64,000 nt of DNA from Paraburkholderia fungorum (GCF_902833645.1 NZ_CADFGE010000018.1:1-64000), one strand, 5' to 3'. Positions 26,588-35,958 are shown, counted from the stretch's first letter. The notes: generated by a model not told the origin, from the letters alone. Program-made: numbers and translations.

Positions 26588-27433
26588 CTAGGCCTTCAAC
26601 GGCAACCAGATCTCGAGCCCACCCATACCAGTGACCGGATCGAATTTTTCGTCATAGCGTTCGAAGTTCGGTGCGTCGGCGGGAACATGTCCCGATTCCG
26701 GCAGCCATTGATTCCAGATCGCATTCCACGTGTGCCGCACGGTCGAGACGTGCTCGCGGTGGCGGAACACCGCGTAACGTTGCGGGGCAATGCGCAAGCG
26801 GCTCAGTTCGGCAGGCAAGGCTGAGAAGTCGCTGACTTCGACGCCGCATAGATAATCGATATTGCCGGCGTCGTCGGCGTTGTAGCAGACGCCATACGCC
26901 ACGTTGCCGACCTGGCCCGGCACGCTGCCGAAGTAGTCGCCAAAGCGCTGCCATTGCGAAGGAATCGCGGCGGTGGTTTCGCTCGTATAGCGCTCGCTGA
27001 GTCCCGCGACGAGAAACGGTTTGCCGTCTTCGAAACGCGGCGCTTCGAGATGGGTGAGAAAGGGTTTGTCCATTCTGATCGGCTCCACGATAGCAAGGTT
27101 GTCGAGGTGACCACGCGTGCGTAACGCTTCGGGCGTGAGCCCGAATTGCTCGCGAAACGCTCGCGTGAATGCTTCGTGAGAACCGTAACCGGCATCGACA
27201 GCAACCGCCAGGATATCGGGGGCACCGTCGGCCAGGTGTCGTGCCGCTTCGCTCAAGCGGCGCGCGCGAACGTAGCGCATCACCGAAAACCCGGTGGCTG
27301 CTTCAAACGCACGCGCCAGATGAAAGCGCGATACGCACCCGCCATTGGCGATTTCGTCCAGCGTCAGCGCGCGGGCAAAGTGACTTTCGATAAACCAGAG
27401 CGCTTTTCCGACGGGATTCATTTCGGCTCTCAT
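26588..27433 (-). CDS. AraC-family regulator with GyrI-like effector domain
   Basis: A 281-residue protein of the Rob/SoxS-like architecture with the DNA-binding domain first. Residues 8-105 hold two HTHs (LDEIANGGCVSRFHLARAFE and ILAVAVDAGYGSHEAFTRAF), and residues about 125-281 form a GyrI-like small-molecule-binding domain (RFGDYFGSVPGQVGNVAYGV, LRIAPQRYAVFRHREHVSTV). Such proteins usually sense hydrophobic or cationic drugs. The next gene downstream on the same strand is the polyol operon, but the DHA2 efflux pump just upstream is a more likely target. ATG 27433 or 27421 are both possible. Confidence 0.88.
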   Translation of the reverse strand: MRAEMNPVGKALWFIESHFARALTLDEIANGGCVSRFHLARAFEAATGFSVMRYVRARRLSEAARHLADGAPDILAVAVDAGYGSHEAFTRAFREQFGLTPEALRTRGHLDNLAIVEPIRMDKPFLTHLEAPRFEDGKPFLVAGLSERYTSETTAAIPSQWQRFGDYFGSVPGQVGNVAYGVCYNADDAGNIDYLCGVEVSDFSALPAELSRLRIAPQRYAVFRHREHVSTVRHTWNAIWNQWLPESGHVPADAPNFERYDEKFDPVTGMGGLEIWLPLKA

Positions 27434-27567
27434 GTTTGCATGAAGCCAGCATAGCCAGGCAAGATCCGGTGCATTTGATCGCGCTTGCGGTTTTGCGGTC
27501 GGTGCGGGTGGTCATGAGCTGAGCTCCTTCCTATGCCCTGCTTCGTGTTTGCCCCGCGTTGGTCCGG

Positions 27568-29070
27568 TCAGTAGTTTTCTGTCGCCGCCTCATTGCCGGC
27601 GGCGCGAGGCTTTTCGGATGCCGACGGGCCGTGACCGGGCTCATGCGCGTCCGCAGGAGCACCGCCAGCTTGCCCGGGACGCAACAACAACCCGCCCAGC
27701 ACACCCGCAACCGCCGCGAAGATCGCGCCGAACAGAAACGCCACGTGGTAGCCGCCATTGAGCGCGGCTGTGGCGCTTTCGGAAGCCTGCATCGCGTCGC
27801 TGCGCGCGGCCGCGAGACTTGCGAGCACCGCGAGACCGAGCGCGCCGCCCATCATGAACGACGTATTGACGATACCGGACGCGAGGCCCGAATCGCTCGG
27901 GTCGACGTCGCTCATGGCGGCCAGCAGCATGGGATTGAACGCGATGCCGGCACCGAAGCCAAGCAGGATCATGCCGGGCAGCACGTCGAGCACGAAGCTG
28001 CCGTTGACCGGTGCCCGTGCAAACAGCGCGAGCCCGACCGCTGCAACGAGCAATCCAGCGGCAAGGGGCACACGCAGACCGAAACGCATCACCACGCGCG
28101 CCGACAGACCCAACGAAAAGAACGCCATGATCAGATTGGCCGGCAAAAACGCGAGCCCGACCTGCAAAGGCCGGTAACCGAGCACGCGCTGCAGATACAA
28201 CGCGGAGATGAAAAACCACGCGAACATTGCCGCCGCCCAGAGTACGCCGACCACATTGGCGGTCGCGACATTGCGCAGGCGAAATAGACCGAGCGGCATC
28301 AACGGATGCTGCACGCGTGCTTCGATAACAAGAAACACGGCCAGCAGCACGAGTGCGGCGAACAGCAGACCCAGCGTTTGCGCCGAGGTCCAGCCGGCTT
28401 CATTGCCGTTCACCACCGCGTACACGGCGAGCATCAACGAAGCCGTGACCGTCACCGCACCGGCCACGTCGAGCCGTTCGCCATGAGCATGACCGCGCGC
28501 GGACGGCAGGAGCGCGACACAGAGCGCGTAGACGGCGATGCCAATCGGCAAGTTGACGAGAAAGATCCAGTGCCAGCTCAGCAGGTTGGTCAGCAGGCCG
28601 CCGAGCAGGACGCCGATGCTGCCGCCACCCGCGCAGACAAAACCATACACGCCCATCGCCTTGGCCCGTTCGCCGGTCTCGGTGAACAGATTCATGATCA
28701 GCGACAGCGACACAGCGGAGACGACCGCACCGCCCAGGCCCTGCACGGCACGCGCGCATACCAGCAGGATTTGCGAGTTCGCCATGCCGCAAGCGAGCGA
28801 GGCCAGCGTGAACAGCGTGATGCCGCCGAGAAAAAGCTTGCGGTGGCCGTACAGATCGCCGAGCCGCCCGCCCAGCAGCAGGCAGCCGCCGAACGTGAGC
28901 ATGTACGCATTGACCACCCACACCAGCGAGGTCTCGCTAAAACCGAGGTCGGCTGCGATCGACGGCAACGCAACGTTCACGATCGTCGTATCGAGCACGA
29001 TCATGAGCACGCCGAGGCACAGAACGATCAGTGCCAGCCAGCGCTTGTTGCCGTGGATGGAATGGGTCAT
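27568..29070 (-). CDS. DHA2-family multidrug efflux transporter (EmrB/QacA type, 14 TM)
   Basis: A 500-residue MFS pump. NKRWLALIVLCLGVLMIVLD, then TTIVNVALPSIAADLGFS, is the DHA2 motif D1; GGRLGDLYGHRKLFLGG is motif A between TM2 and TM3; LLGGLLTNLLSWHWIFLVNL, then PIG, is motif C in TM5. Around 14 hydrophobic helices are present. ATG 29070 follows AAGGAGT. It exports drugs by proton antiport. The AraC/GyrI-like gene downstream on the same strand is a likely regulator. Confidence 0.92.
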   Translation of the reverse strand: MTHSIHGNKRWLALIVLCLGVLMIVLDTTIVNVALPSIAADLGFSETSLVWVVNAYMLTFGGCLLLGGRLGDLYGHRKLFLGGITLFTLASLACGMANSQILLVCARAVQGLGGAVVSAVSLSLIMNLFTETGERAKAMGVYGFVCAGGGSIGVLLGGLLTNLLSWHWIFLVNLPIGIAVYALCVALLPSARGHAHGERLDVAGAVTVTASLMLAVYAVVNGNEAGWTSAQTLGLLFAALVLLAVFLVIEARVQHPLMPLGLFRLRNVATANVVGVLWAAAMFAWFFISALYLQRVLGYRPLQVGLAFLPANLIMAFFSLGLSARVVMRFGLRVPLAAGLLVAAVGLALFARAPVNGSFVLDVLPGMILLGFGAGIAFNPMLLAAMSDVDPSDSGLASGIVNTSFMMGGALGLAVLASLAAARSDAMQASESATAALNGGYHVAFLFGAIFAAVAGVLGGLLLRPGQAGGAPADAHEPGHGPSASEKPRAAGNEAATENY

Positions 29071-29251
29071 GCGGGGACTCCTTTGCCTTGATCGAACGGG
29101 TGCGATCGGGTTTGAGGCGAATGCCGGACGTTCCGCCGCTCGGCACGAAGTTGGGAACCCGGGCGGCAACCCGTCGATGGCAATGGGGAAATTCAGTCTA
29201 GCACTCGCGAGTTTTCGGTCACAACTACGAATTCCTGGGCGGAACCGGGTG

Positions 29252-29929
29252 TCAGTCGCCGCCCAGCAGTTCGTACTTGCCGCCGTGCTCCAGCGCCCGT
29301 TGATAGGCCGGCCGGGCGTGAACACGCTTGAGGAAATCGACGACAGCGGGAATCTGCCCTTCCATGCCGCCGCGCGCGGTGGCGGCTTCGAGCGGAAAGC
29401 TCATCTGAACGTCGGCCGCCGTGAAATCGGTGCCGACGAACCAGCCGGTCGCGCTCAATTCCTTGTTGATGTAGCCAAGGTGCAGCTTCAACTGCGGATC
29501 GATGAAACTCGACTGCAGCGTCGCGGCGATCTTGCGGGCGATCGGTTTGGCAAAGAAGGGCATCGGCGCGCCGGCGATACGCAGGGCGACCAGCTTGAGC
29601 AGCAGCGGCGGCATGGCCGAGCCTTCCGCATAGTGCATCCAGTAGGTGTAGCGCAGACGCCCGGGCGTGCCCGCGGCGGGAGCGAAGCGGCCTTGACCGT
29701 ACTTGTCGACCAGATACTCGATGATCGCGCCCGATTCGGCGATGGTCTGCCCGTCGTCCACGATCACGGGCGACTTGCCGAGTGGATGAATCGCGCGCAA
29801 TTCGGACGGCGCGAGCATCGTTTTCGGGTCACGCTCGTAGCGCTTGATCTCGTACGGAACGCCGAGTTCTTCGAGCAGCCACAACACGCGTTGCGAGCGG
29901 GAGTTGTTCAGATGATGGACGATCAGCAT
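29252..29929 (-). CDS. Glutathione S-transferase
   Basis: A 225-residue GST. Residues 1-80 form the thioredoxin-like domain (MLIVHHLNNSRSQRVLWLLE, KSPVIVDDGQTIAESGAIIE, where the ESGAI serine binds the glutathione gamma-glutamyl group). The rest is the helical domain ending in ALEHGGKYELLGGD. The Ser of NNSRSQRV is the probable catalytic residue, as in bacterial beta or theta-like classes. It conjugates glutathione to electrophiles in the cytoplasm; the substrate is unknown. It lies between the DHA2 pump and the anthranilate operon and may belong with either. Confidence 0.9.
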   Translation of the reverse strand: MLIVHHLNNSRSQRVLWLLEELGVPYEIKRYERDPKTMLAPSELRAIHPLGKSPVIVDDGQTIAESGAIIEYLVDKYGQGRFAPAAGTPGRLRYTYWMHYAEGSAMPPLLLKLVALRIAGAPMPFFAKPIARKIAATLQSSFIDPQLKLHLGYINKELSATGWFVGTDFTAADVQMSFPLEAATARGGMEGQIPAVVDFLKRVHARPAYQRALEHGGKYELLGGD

Positions 29930-30057
29930 GGGTCGAGGGAGGTTGGCCAGTGAAGAGTCACATCATAGGGGTGTTGTGCCGAGGCAGGGCTCTAGTTGCT
30001 ACCTGCGGCTCACGCCGGGACAAGCCCGGCGAAACCTGGCACAAACCCGGTCAAACG

Positions 30058-31281
30058 TCACACTCGCGACTTCGTGCCCATTAACTGATTCGACGGCAAC
30101 GTCTCGTCGAGCAGTTTGCGCGCGCTTTCTATGCCGGCCACCGGCAGGCCCTCTGGATTCAGCAAACCGACCTGCACGAGCACGGAAGCCTGATCCCAGT
30201 AGATGTGCTCGTTGTACAGCTTGTCGCCGCGAAAGCACACTACGGCCAGCATCGGCACTTCGAAATACTTGCCGGTTGGCGCGACACCGGGCAGCAGCCA
30301 GTCGATTTCGCAGCTATGCGTGCAGCTAAAAATGAATTCGTCGACAATGCGATCGGCACCGATCGTGCGCGAGATTGGAATCAGCTTCGTATCGGCAGGA
30401 TTCGAATTGACGAAGTGATGTGTGTAAAAACGCTTGAGCTTGTCGTGACCTACGCCGCCCGTCATGGTGGGGACGTGATTGACGTAGGGTTGCGCGACCA
30501 TGGTGGGCATGACCGCATCCACGTCGCGCGTGGCGAACTCGTAGTAGCAGTGCGCCTCCCACAGCGCGTTCAGATCGTAGACGGGACCCAGCACTTTGCG
30601 CAGCAGCGCGAGCGTGCGCGAATAGGCCATCATCGCGGCTGGTTTGTCGTACTGCGGGCGTGACGGTGCGGCGAACGCATGATCGCAGCCTGGGTACACG
30701 TATTGCTCGATCTGTGGACGCGTGCGCAGCGCCGCGCTGATTCGCTCGCGCGTTTCGGGCGGGCAATGCGCGTCGTTTTCGGGGAAGTGGAACACCATCG
30801 GGCAGCGTACGGCCGGTACTTCATCCAGATTCGCTTCGAGGCCGACGCCGTAGTAACTGACCGCGCAGTCCACGTCAGTGCGTGCCGCGCTCAGGAACGC
30901 GAGCTTGCCGCCAAGACAATAACCGACTGCGCCTACCTTGCCGGCCTGCTCGGGCAATGCACGCAGGGTCGCGACTGTTGCCGCGATATCGTCGATGGCC
31001 AGATCGACATCGAAGCGCCCGAGATAATCGAGCGCCTGCTTCATATCGGCCTCGCCGTAACCTAGAGAAATGCCCGGCTTGATCCGCCAGAACAGATCCG
31101 GCACCAGCACCACGTAGCCTTCTTCGGCGAAGCGGTCGGCCATCGCCCTCATGGTCTCGTTGATGCCGAAAATTTCTTGCAGCAGCACGAGCCCTGGACC
31201 CGAGCCTTGCGCCGGACGCGCAATGTAGGCATTGAAACGGCCGCCATCCTGGGCGACGACTTCGATGAAAGAGTCAGCCAT
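30058..31281 (-). CDS. Dienelactone hydrolase-like protein fused to a C-terminal NTF2/SnoaL-like domain
   Basis: A 407-residue two-domain protein. Residues 1-235 are a dienelactone hydrolase fold with a complete triad: Cys122 (GYCLGGK), Asp170 (PENDAHC) and His201 (GCDHAF), plus Glu36 (LLQEIFG), almost at the positions of classical DLH. Residues about 245-407 (LNALWEAHCYYEFATRDVDA ... RIVDEFIFSCTHSCEIDWLL) form an NTF2-like cone fold used by SnoaL-type proteins. ATG 31281 has GGAGA upstream. It is the last gene of the anthranilate operon, 47 bases after the ligase; an ester or lactone hydrolysis step or thioester proofreading is possible. No role for the fusion is established here. Confidence 0.85.
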   Translation of the reverse strand: MADSFIEVVAQDGGRFNAYIARPAQGSGPGLVLLQEIFGINETMRAMADRFAEEGYVVLVPDLFWRIKPGISLGYGEADMKQALDYLGRFDVDLAIDDIAATVATLRALPEQAGKVGAVGYCLGGKLAFLSAARTDVDCAVSYYGVGLEANLDEVPAVRCPMVFHFPENDAHCPPETRERISAALRTRPQIEQYVYPGCDHAFAAPSRPQYDKPAAMMAYSRTLALLRKVLGPVYDLNALWEAHCYYEFATRDVDAVMPTMVAQPYVNHVPTMTGGVGHDKLKRFYTHHFVNSNPADTKLIPISRTIGADRIVDEFIFSCTHSCEIDWLLPGVAPTGKYFEVPMLAVVCFRGDKLYNEHIYWDQASVLVQVGLLNPEGLPVAGIESARKLLDETLPSNQLMGTKSRV

Positions 31282-31328
31282 GTGGTGTGTCTCCGATCCC
31301 AAACAAATAGTTGCCGCGGAAAGAGGAG

Positions 31329-32972
31329 CTATTTCAGCGTACGCAATTCAAAGCGCTTGAGCTTGCCGGTTTCGGTGCGCGGCAGCGACGTCAAGAATAC
31401 GATGGTGCGCGGGTATTTATACGGCGCCACGCTATTCTTCACGAAATCCTGCAGTTGCGCGACCAGTTCGTCACCGGGCGTGTAACCCGGGTTCAGCACC
31501 ACGAAGGCTTTGACGATTTGCCCACGCGTTTCGTCAGGCGCGCCGATCACGCCGCATTCGGCTACCGCATCATGTTGCAGCAGCACGCTTTCCACTTCCG
31601 GACCGGATATGTTGTAGCCGGCGGAGACGATCATGTCGTCGGCGCGAGCCTGATAAAACACGTAACCGTCTTCGTCCAGATAGACAGAGTCGCCGGGGAG
31701 GTTCCAGCCGTCGCGTACGAACTTCATCTGGCGGTCGTCGGCCAGGTAGCGGCAGCCGGTCGGCCCGCGCACCGCGAGTTTGCCGATGGTGCCGGCGGGG
31801 ACGGGCTGCATGTCGTCGTCCACGGCTTGCACCACGTAGCCCGGCACCGCGCGTCCGATCGCATGCGGGCGAATCTCGTCGCCTTGCGCGGAGATGAAAA
31901 TATGGATCAACTCCGTACCGCCGATCCCGTCGATCATGTCGATGCCCGTGGCGTCGTGCCATAAACGGCGCGTCGAATCCGGCAAGGCCTCACCTGCCGA
32001 CACCGTTTTCTTCAAGCTTGAAATGTCGTGATGCGCGACGAGCGGCGCCATTTGCCGATAGAAGGTCGGCGCGGTGAACATGATCGTGGCATGAAAGCGT
32101 TCGACGGTTTGCAGCAAGGTTTCGGGCGTGAGCCGCTCGATCAGTACCGTCGATGCACCGACTCGCAGCGGAAAGCACAGTAGTCCGCCCAGTCCGAATG
32201 TGAAGGCGAGCGGCGGCGTGCCGCAAAATACATCGCTCGATGAAGGCTTCAGAACGTGCCGCGGAAACAGATCGCACATGGCCAGCACGTCACGGTGAAA
32301 GTGCATGCAGCCTTTCGGTGCACCCGTGGTGCCGCTGGTGAAGGCGATCAGGCAGACGTCGTCAGCGGCGGTGTCGCACGCGGTGAAGTGGTCCGGTTTG
32401 TTGCGCGCGAGGGTGTCGAGCGAAGCGGCGGAATCGTCATGAAACAGGCGTGTCTGTTTGAGACCCGCGCAGTAGAACTCGTCCTGGGGATCGTTGCAGC
32501 GCGCGAGTTCATCGGTCAGGCGTGCGTCGCATAGGGCGGCGCCGACTTGCGCTTTCTCGATGATCTGCTTGAGTTCTTTCGCCCGCAGCAGCGGCATGGT
32601 GGGCACCACGACGAGGCCGGCCTTGAGCGCGGCGAGCGCCGCCACCGCCATCTGCAAGGTGTTCGGCCCGCGCAGCAGCACGCGGTTGCCCGGCTGCAAA
32701 CCCATTTCATCGACCAGCACATGCGCGCTGCGATTCACCATGGCAAGCAGTTCGCCGTATGTGGTCGCCTGCGGCTTGCCCTCTACGTCGGACCAGATTG
32801 CCGGACGGTCGCGATGCCCCGCTTCGATCGTTCTGTCGAGCAGTTCCGTCGCGCAATTGAAACGCGCCGGGTAGCTAACGTCCGGGTTGTCGAGCAGAAA
32901 GACAGGCCATTGATCGTGCGGCGGAAGATTGTCGCGCGCGAAGGTATCGACATGTGCTGACGGTTCCATCAT
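31329..32972 (-). CDS. abmG: 2-aminobenzoate-CoA ligase (benzoate-CoA ligase family)
   Basis: A 547-residue ANL-superfamily ligase. CLIAFTSGTTGAPKGCMHFH is the ATP-binding P-loop, IDGIGGTELIHIFISAQGDE is the A5-like motif, and the C-terminal lid has ADDMIVSAGYNISGPEVESV and a Lys-containing end (LPRTETGKLKRFELRTLK). The N-terminal PARFNCATELLDRTIEAGH is typical of benzoate/2-aminobenzoate CoA ligases. It activates anthranilate to 2-aminobenzoyl-CoA with ATP. The bifunctional monooxygenase/reductase at the head of this operon uses exactly that thioester. The symbol is by analogy with the known abm pathway. Confidence 0.87.
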   Translation of the reverse strand: MMEPSAHVDTFARDNLPPHDQWPVFLLDNPDVSYPARFNCATELLDRTIEAGHRDRPAIWSDVEGKPQATTYGELLAMVNRSAHVLVDEMGLQPGNRVLLRGPNTLQMAVAALAALKAGLVVVPTMPLLRAKELKQIIEKAQVGAALCDARLTDELARCNDPQDEFYCAGLKQTRLFHDDSAASLDTLARNKPDHFTACDTAADDVCLIAFTSGTTGAPKGCMHFHRDVLAMCDLFPRHVLKPSSSDVFCGTPPLAFTFGLGGLLCFPLRVGASTVLIERLTPETLLQTVERFHATIMFTAPTFYRQMAPLVAHHDISSLKKTVSAGEALPDSTRRLWHDATGIDMIDGIGGTELIHIFISAQGDEIRPHAIGRAVPGYVVQAVDDDMQPVPAGTIGKLAVRGPTGCRYLADDRQMKFVRDGWNLPGDSVYLDEDGYVFYQARADDMIVSAGYNISGPEVESVLLQHDAVAECGVIGAPDETRGQIVKAFVVLNPGYTPGDELVAQLQDFVKNSVAPYKYPRTIVFLTSLPRTETGKLKRFELRTLK

Positions 32973-33043
32973 GGTCTCCCGGGCGTTGAGCCGGCTGAGG
33001 GCGCTTCGGTTGGCTTGGTGGGTGGCGTGTTCGTGTACTTTGC

Positions 33044-33439
33044 TTACTGGGGAATCACGGCCGTTGCTTCGATCTCGACCTTGGCTTCGTCTTCGATCAA
33101 TGCAACGACCTGTACCGCGCTCATCGCGATGTCGTAGTCGCCGATCAGCTCGCGAAAGGCGCGGCCGATATCTTTCAGCGAGGCAAGGTACTCGCGTTTA
33201 TCCGTGACGTACCACGTCAGCCGGACCAGATGCTCGGGTTTACCGCCCGCTTCATGCAATACGGCGACCACGTTCCTGAGCGCCTGAATTGCCTGTTGGG
33301 CGAAGTCGGCGGTCTGAAAGCGCGCCTGTTCGTCCCAACCGATCTGGCCGGCGATGAACACTTGCGTGCCGGTCGCGGCAACGCCGTTCGCGTAGCCGCG
33401 CGGCTTGATCCAACCGGCGGGAAGGAGAGCTTTTTTCAT
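33044..33439 (-). CDS. RidA/YjgF-family protein
   Basis: A 131-residue trimeric RidA-fold protein (GYANGVAATGTQVFIAGQIG, DFAQQAIQALRNVVAVLHEA). Canonical RidA enzymes need an Arg in a PxR segment before the last strand to deaminate enamine/imine intermediates. Here that position reads YDIAMSAVQVVAL, with no Arg, so it is probably a non-canonical subgroup without that activity. Its place in an operon that must release ammonia or an enamine from a ring amine still suggests a role in imine or enamine handling. Its start overlaps the thioesterase stop by 4 bases. Confidence 0.88.
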   Translation of the reverse strand: MKKALLPAGWIKPRGYANGVAATGTQVFIAGQIGWDEQARFQTADFAQQAIQALRNVVAVLHEAGGKPEHLVRLTWYVTDKREYLASLKDIGRAFRELIGDYDIAMSAVQVVALIEDEAKVEIEATAVIPQ

Positions 33440-33879
33440 GAGCGATGGGCCTCGATGGGTTCGGGCTGTGGAGCGAACTTCGCGAGCGCGCTCGCGATGT
33501 CGGCGGGAATGTCGATGGAGGCGCCGCTTTCGAGCGACGTGGTCACCAGCACCTGTTTCGCACTGAAGCGGATTTCGTCGCCATGCTGGCCGACGATCCC
33601 GATGCTGATCGAACGGCGACCCACCTTGATGAGTTTGAGCGACAGCGTGATCGTTTCACCCATCTGGCTCGGCCGGGAAAACTCGCAATCGAGTTTGACG
33701 ATCGGCAGGCCGACACGGCGTTGCGCGATCATCCGTGCGTAGTCGATCCGCAGGCCTTCGTTGAACCAGTCTTCAACTAGCGCGTTGGTCATCACCAGAT
33801 ACTGCGGAAAGAACACGATGCCGGCCGGATCGCAGTGCGAAAAGCGGATGCGGACCGGTCTTTCAAAGGTCGGGTTCAT
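33436..33879 (-). CDS. Acyl-CoA thioesterase (4-hydroxybenzoyl-CoA thioesterase family, hotdog fold)
   Basis: A 147-residue hotdog thioesterase. PVRIRFSHCDPAGIVFFPQY contains the family's active-site Asp in the HCDPAGIVF motif, and the remaining strands (VKLDCEFSRPSQMGETITLS) fit the single-domain fold. It hydrolyses an aromatic or alicyclic acyl-CoA, perhaps to relieve CoA trapping when 2-aminobenzoyl-CoA builds up. Its ATG overlaps the acyl-CoA dehydrogenase stop and its stop overlaps the RidA start, each by 4 bases. Confidence 0.9.
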   Translation of the reverse strand: MNPTFERPVRIRFSHCDPAGIVFFPQYLVMTNALVEDWFNEGLRIDYARMIAQRRVGLPIVKLDCEFSRPSQMGETITLSLKLIKVGRRSISIGIVGQHGDEIRFSAKQVLVTTSLESGASIDIPADIASALAKFAPQPEPIEAHRS

Positions 33880-35084
33880 TTCGCTGCGTCCTTGCCGGAT
33901 TCCGCAGCATGCGCTTTCAGGAGATCGCGGCCGACAATCAACTGCTGCACTTCGGTCGCGCCTTCATAGATCCGTAAAGCACGAATTTCGCGGTACAGCA
34001 TCTCGACAGCGGTGCCGCTTTGCACGCCCATTCCGCCATAAAGTTGCACGGCGGCGTCGATTACCTGTTGCGCGCCTTCGCTGGCGTGCCACTTGGCCAT
34101 CGCGGCTTCACGCGTGACGTTTTCGCCCTGATCGCGCAGCCATGCCGCGCGATACACCAGCAACGCGCTGCTGTCGATCGTCAATGCCATCTGCGCGAGC
34201 TTGGCCTGCGTCAGTTGAAAATCGCCGAGCGTCTGGCCGAACATCTTGCGCGACGCCGCACGCGAAAGACCTTCAGCCATGGCATGACGCGCGAACCCCA
34301 ACGACGCGGCTGCCACTGACGTGCGGAAGATATCCAGCGTACGCATCGCGAGCTTGAAACCTTCGCCGGGTGCGCCGAGCATCTGGCCGCGCGGCACGCG
34401 TGCGCCGGCAAAGTGCAAACGCGCGAGCGGATGCGGCGCGATTACGTCGATGCGTTCGGCGATTTCCAGGCCCGGCGTGTCGGCGTCGACGATAAATGCG
34501 GTAATGCCGCGTGCGCCGGGCGCTTCGCCGGTTCTGGCGAACACTACGTAGAAATCCGCGATGCCGCCGTTGGAGATCCACGTCTTGTCGCCGTCGAGTA
34601 CGTAGAAGTCACCGTCTTCTCGCGCCGAGAGAGCCATTGCGGCGACGTCCGATCCTGCCTCCGGTTCCGACAAGGCGAAGGCGGCGAGAGCCGATCCGTT
34701 CGCGACGCGCGGCAAGTAACGCGTCTTTTGCTCATGTGTGCCGCCGAGCGAGATCGCCCCGGAGCCAAGCCCTTGCATTGCCAGCGCGAAATCCGCGAGA
34801 CCGGAATGTTTGGCGAGCGTTTCGCGCAACAGGCACACCGCGCGTGTGTCGATGGTATCGCCATGTCCGCCGTAGGCCACGCCGCCAACACCATATTTCA
34901 GCCAGCCTGCCGCACCGAGTTCGCGGACCAGATGGCGGCAGGTCGCATCGACGTCATCGTGCTCGACGTGCGAGAGATTGTTGCTGCACCATGCTTCGAT
35001 ACCCTTGGCCAGTTCGCGATGGCGCGGTTCAAAAAACGGCCACGCGAGCGCGCTGTGCAGATCCATATCGCTGTGAGTGCTCAA
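33876..35084 (-). CDS. Acyl-CoA dehydrogenase of the 2-aminobenzoyl-CoA operon
   Basis: A 402-residue acyl-CoA dehydrogenase. AAFALSEPEAGSDVAAMALS is the FAD-side signature and RIYEGATEVQQLIVGRDLL carries the predicted catalytic Glu. TTG 35084 is preferred because GGGAG lies 6 bases upstream; ATG 35066 (MDLHSALAWPF) lacks a Shine-Dalgarno but is a conventional start. It probably oxidises a ring-reduced or ring-opened CoA intermediate during the beta-oxidation-like steps after the monooxygenase/reductase. It starts 2 bases after the enoyl-CoA hydratase stop. Confidence 0.9.
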   Translation of the reverse strand: MSTHSDMDLHSALAWPFFEPRHRELAKGIEAWCSNNLSHVEHDDVDATCRHLVRELGAAGWLKYGVGGVAYGGHGDTIDTRAVCLLRETLAKHSGLADFALAMQGLGSGAISLGGTHEQKTRYLPRVANGSALAAFALSEPEAGSDVAAMALSAREDGDFYVLDGDKTWISNGGIADFYVVFARTGEAPGARGITAFIVDADTPGLEIAERIDVIAPHPLARLHFAGARVPRGQMLGAPGEGFKLAMRTLDIFRTSVAAASLGFARHAMAEGLSRAASRKMFGQTLGDFQLTQAKLAQMALTIDSSALLVYRAAWLRDQGENVTREAAMAKWHASEGAQQVIDAAVQLYGGMGVQSGTAVEMLYREIRALRIYEGATEVQQLIVGRDLLKAHAAESGKDAAK

Positions 35085-35085
35085 T

Positions 35086-35937
35086 TCAATCTCCCTCGAA
35101 CACAGGGCGCGACTTCGCGGCAAACGCGTTATATGCACGTTCGAAATCGCGGGTGCTCATGCAGATGGCCTGAGCTTGGGCTTCCGATTCAATCGCTTCG
35201 TCGATGCTCATGCTCCATTCCTGGTGCAGCATCTTCTTCGTGATGCCGTGCGCGAAGGTCGGGCCGGCAGCGAGATCGGCGGCGAGCTTTTGCGCTTCCG
35301 CGAGGAGCGCCGCCGGGTCGCAGAGGCGGTTATAGAAGCCCCATGCGTGGCCTTCGTCGCCGCTCGCCGAGCGGCCGGTGAACAGCAGTTCGGCGGCGCG
35401 TCCCTGACCGATGATGCGCGGCAGGATCGCGCAGGCGCCCATATCGCAGCCGGCGAGGCCGACGCGTGTGAACAGAAATGCGAGTTTGCTGCGCGCGGTG
35501 CCGAGCCGCATGTCGGACGACATCGCCAGAATCGCGCCGGCGCCCGCGCATACGCCGTCGACCGCCGCAATGATGGGTTGCGGGCAGTGGCGCATTGCCT
35601 TGACCAGGTCGCCTGTCATGCGGGTGAACAGCAGCAGCTCGGGCATCGGCAGATCGATCAGCGGTGCAATGATGTCGTGCACGTCGCCGCCGGAGCAGAA
35701 GTTCTCGCCCGCTCCGTGGATCACGACCGCCTTCACGTCGGTTGCGTAGGCGAGTTGCCGGAACAGATCGCGTAACTCCGCATACGATTCGAAGGTCAGC
35801 GGATTCTTGCGCTCGGGGCGGTTCAGCGTGATCGTCGCGACCTTGCCGGCGACCGACCAGCCGAAGTGCCGCGCTTCGTAACCGGCGAGTGTCAGGCGGT
35901 TGCCGGCCAGCAGCGCGTCGGCATTGGATCGTGTCAT
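35086..35937 (-). CDS. Enoyl-CoA hydratase/isomerase family protein
   Basis: A 283-residue crotonase-fold protein. GAGENFCSGGDVHDIIAPLI provides the oxyanion hole, and CAGAGAILAMSSDMRLGTAR with FTRVGLAGCDMGACAILPRI is the second half-site. One of the two usual catalytic Glu positions is replaced (GCDMG where many hydratases have an E), so hydratase activity is not certain; hydrolase or ring-cleaving relatives share the fold. It lies between the MarR gene (21-base gap) and the acyl-CoA dehydrogenase. Confidence 0.9.
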   Translation of the reverse strand: MTRSNADALLAGNRLTLAGYEARHFGWSVAGKVATITLNRPERKNPLTFESYAELRDLFRQLAYATDVKAVVIHGAGENFCSGGDVHDIIAPLIDLPMPELLLFTRMTGDLVKAMRHCPQPIIAAVDGVCAGAGAILAMSSDMRLGTARSKLAFLFTRVGLAGCDMGACAILPRIIGQGRAAELLFTGRSASGDEGHAWGFYNRLCDPAALLAEAQKLAADLAAGPTFAHGITKKMLHQEWSMSIDEAIESEAQAQAICMSTRDFERAYNAFAAKSRPVFEGD

Positions 35938-35958
35938 GAGTGTCTCCTACGGTGCGAA

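Noticed and set aside
28538..29953. 471-codon plus-strand ORF opposite the DHA2 pump and GST
   Set aside because: Shadow of high-GC antisense coding; no signature residues and no ribosome-binding site.
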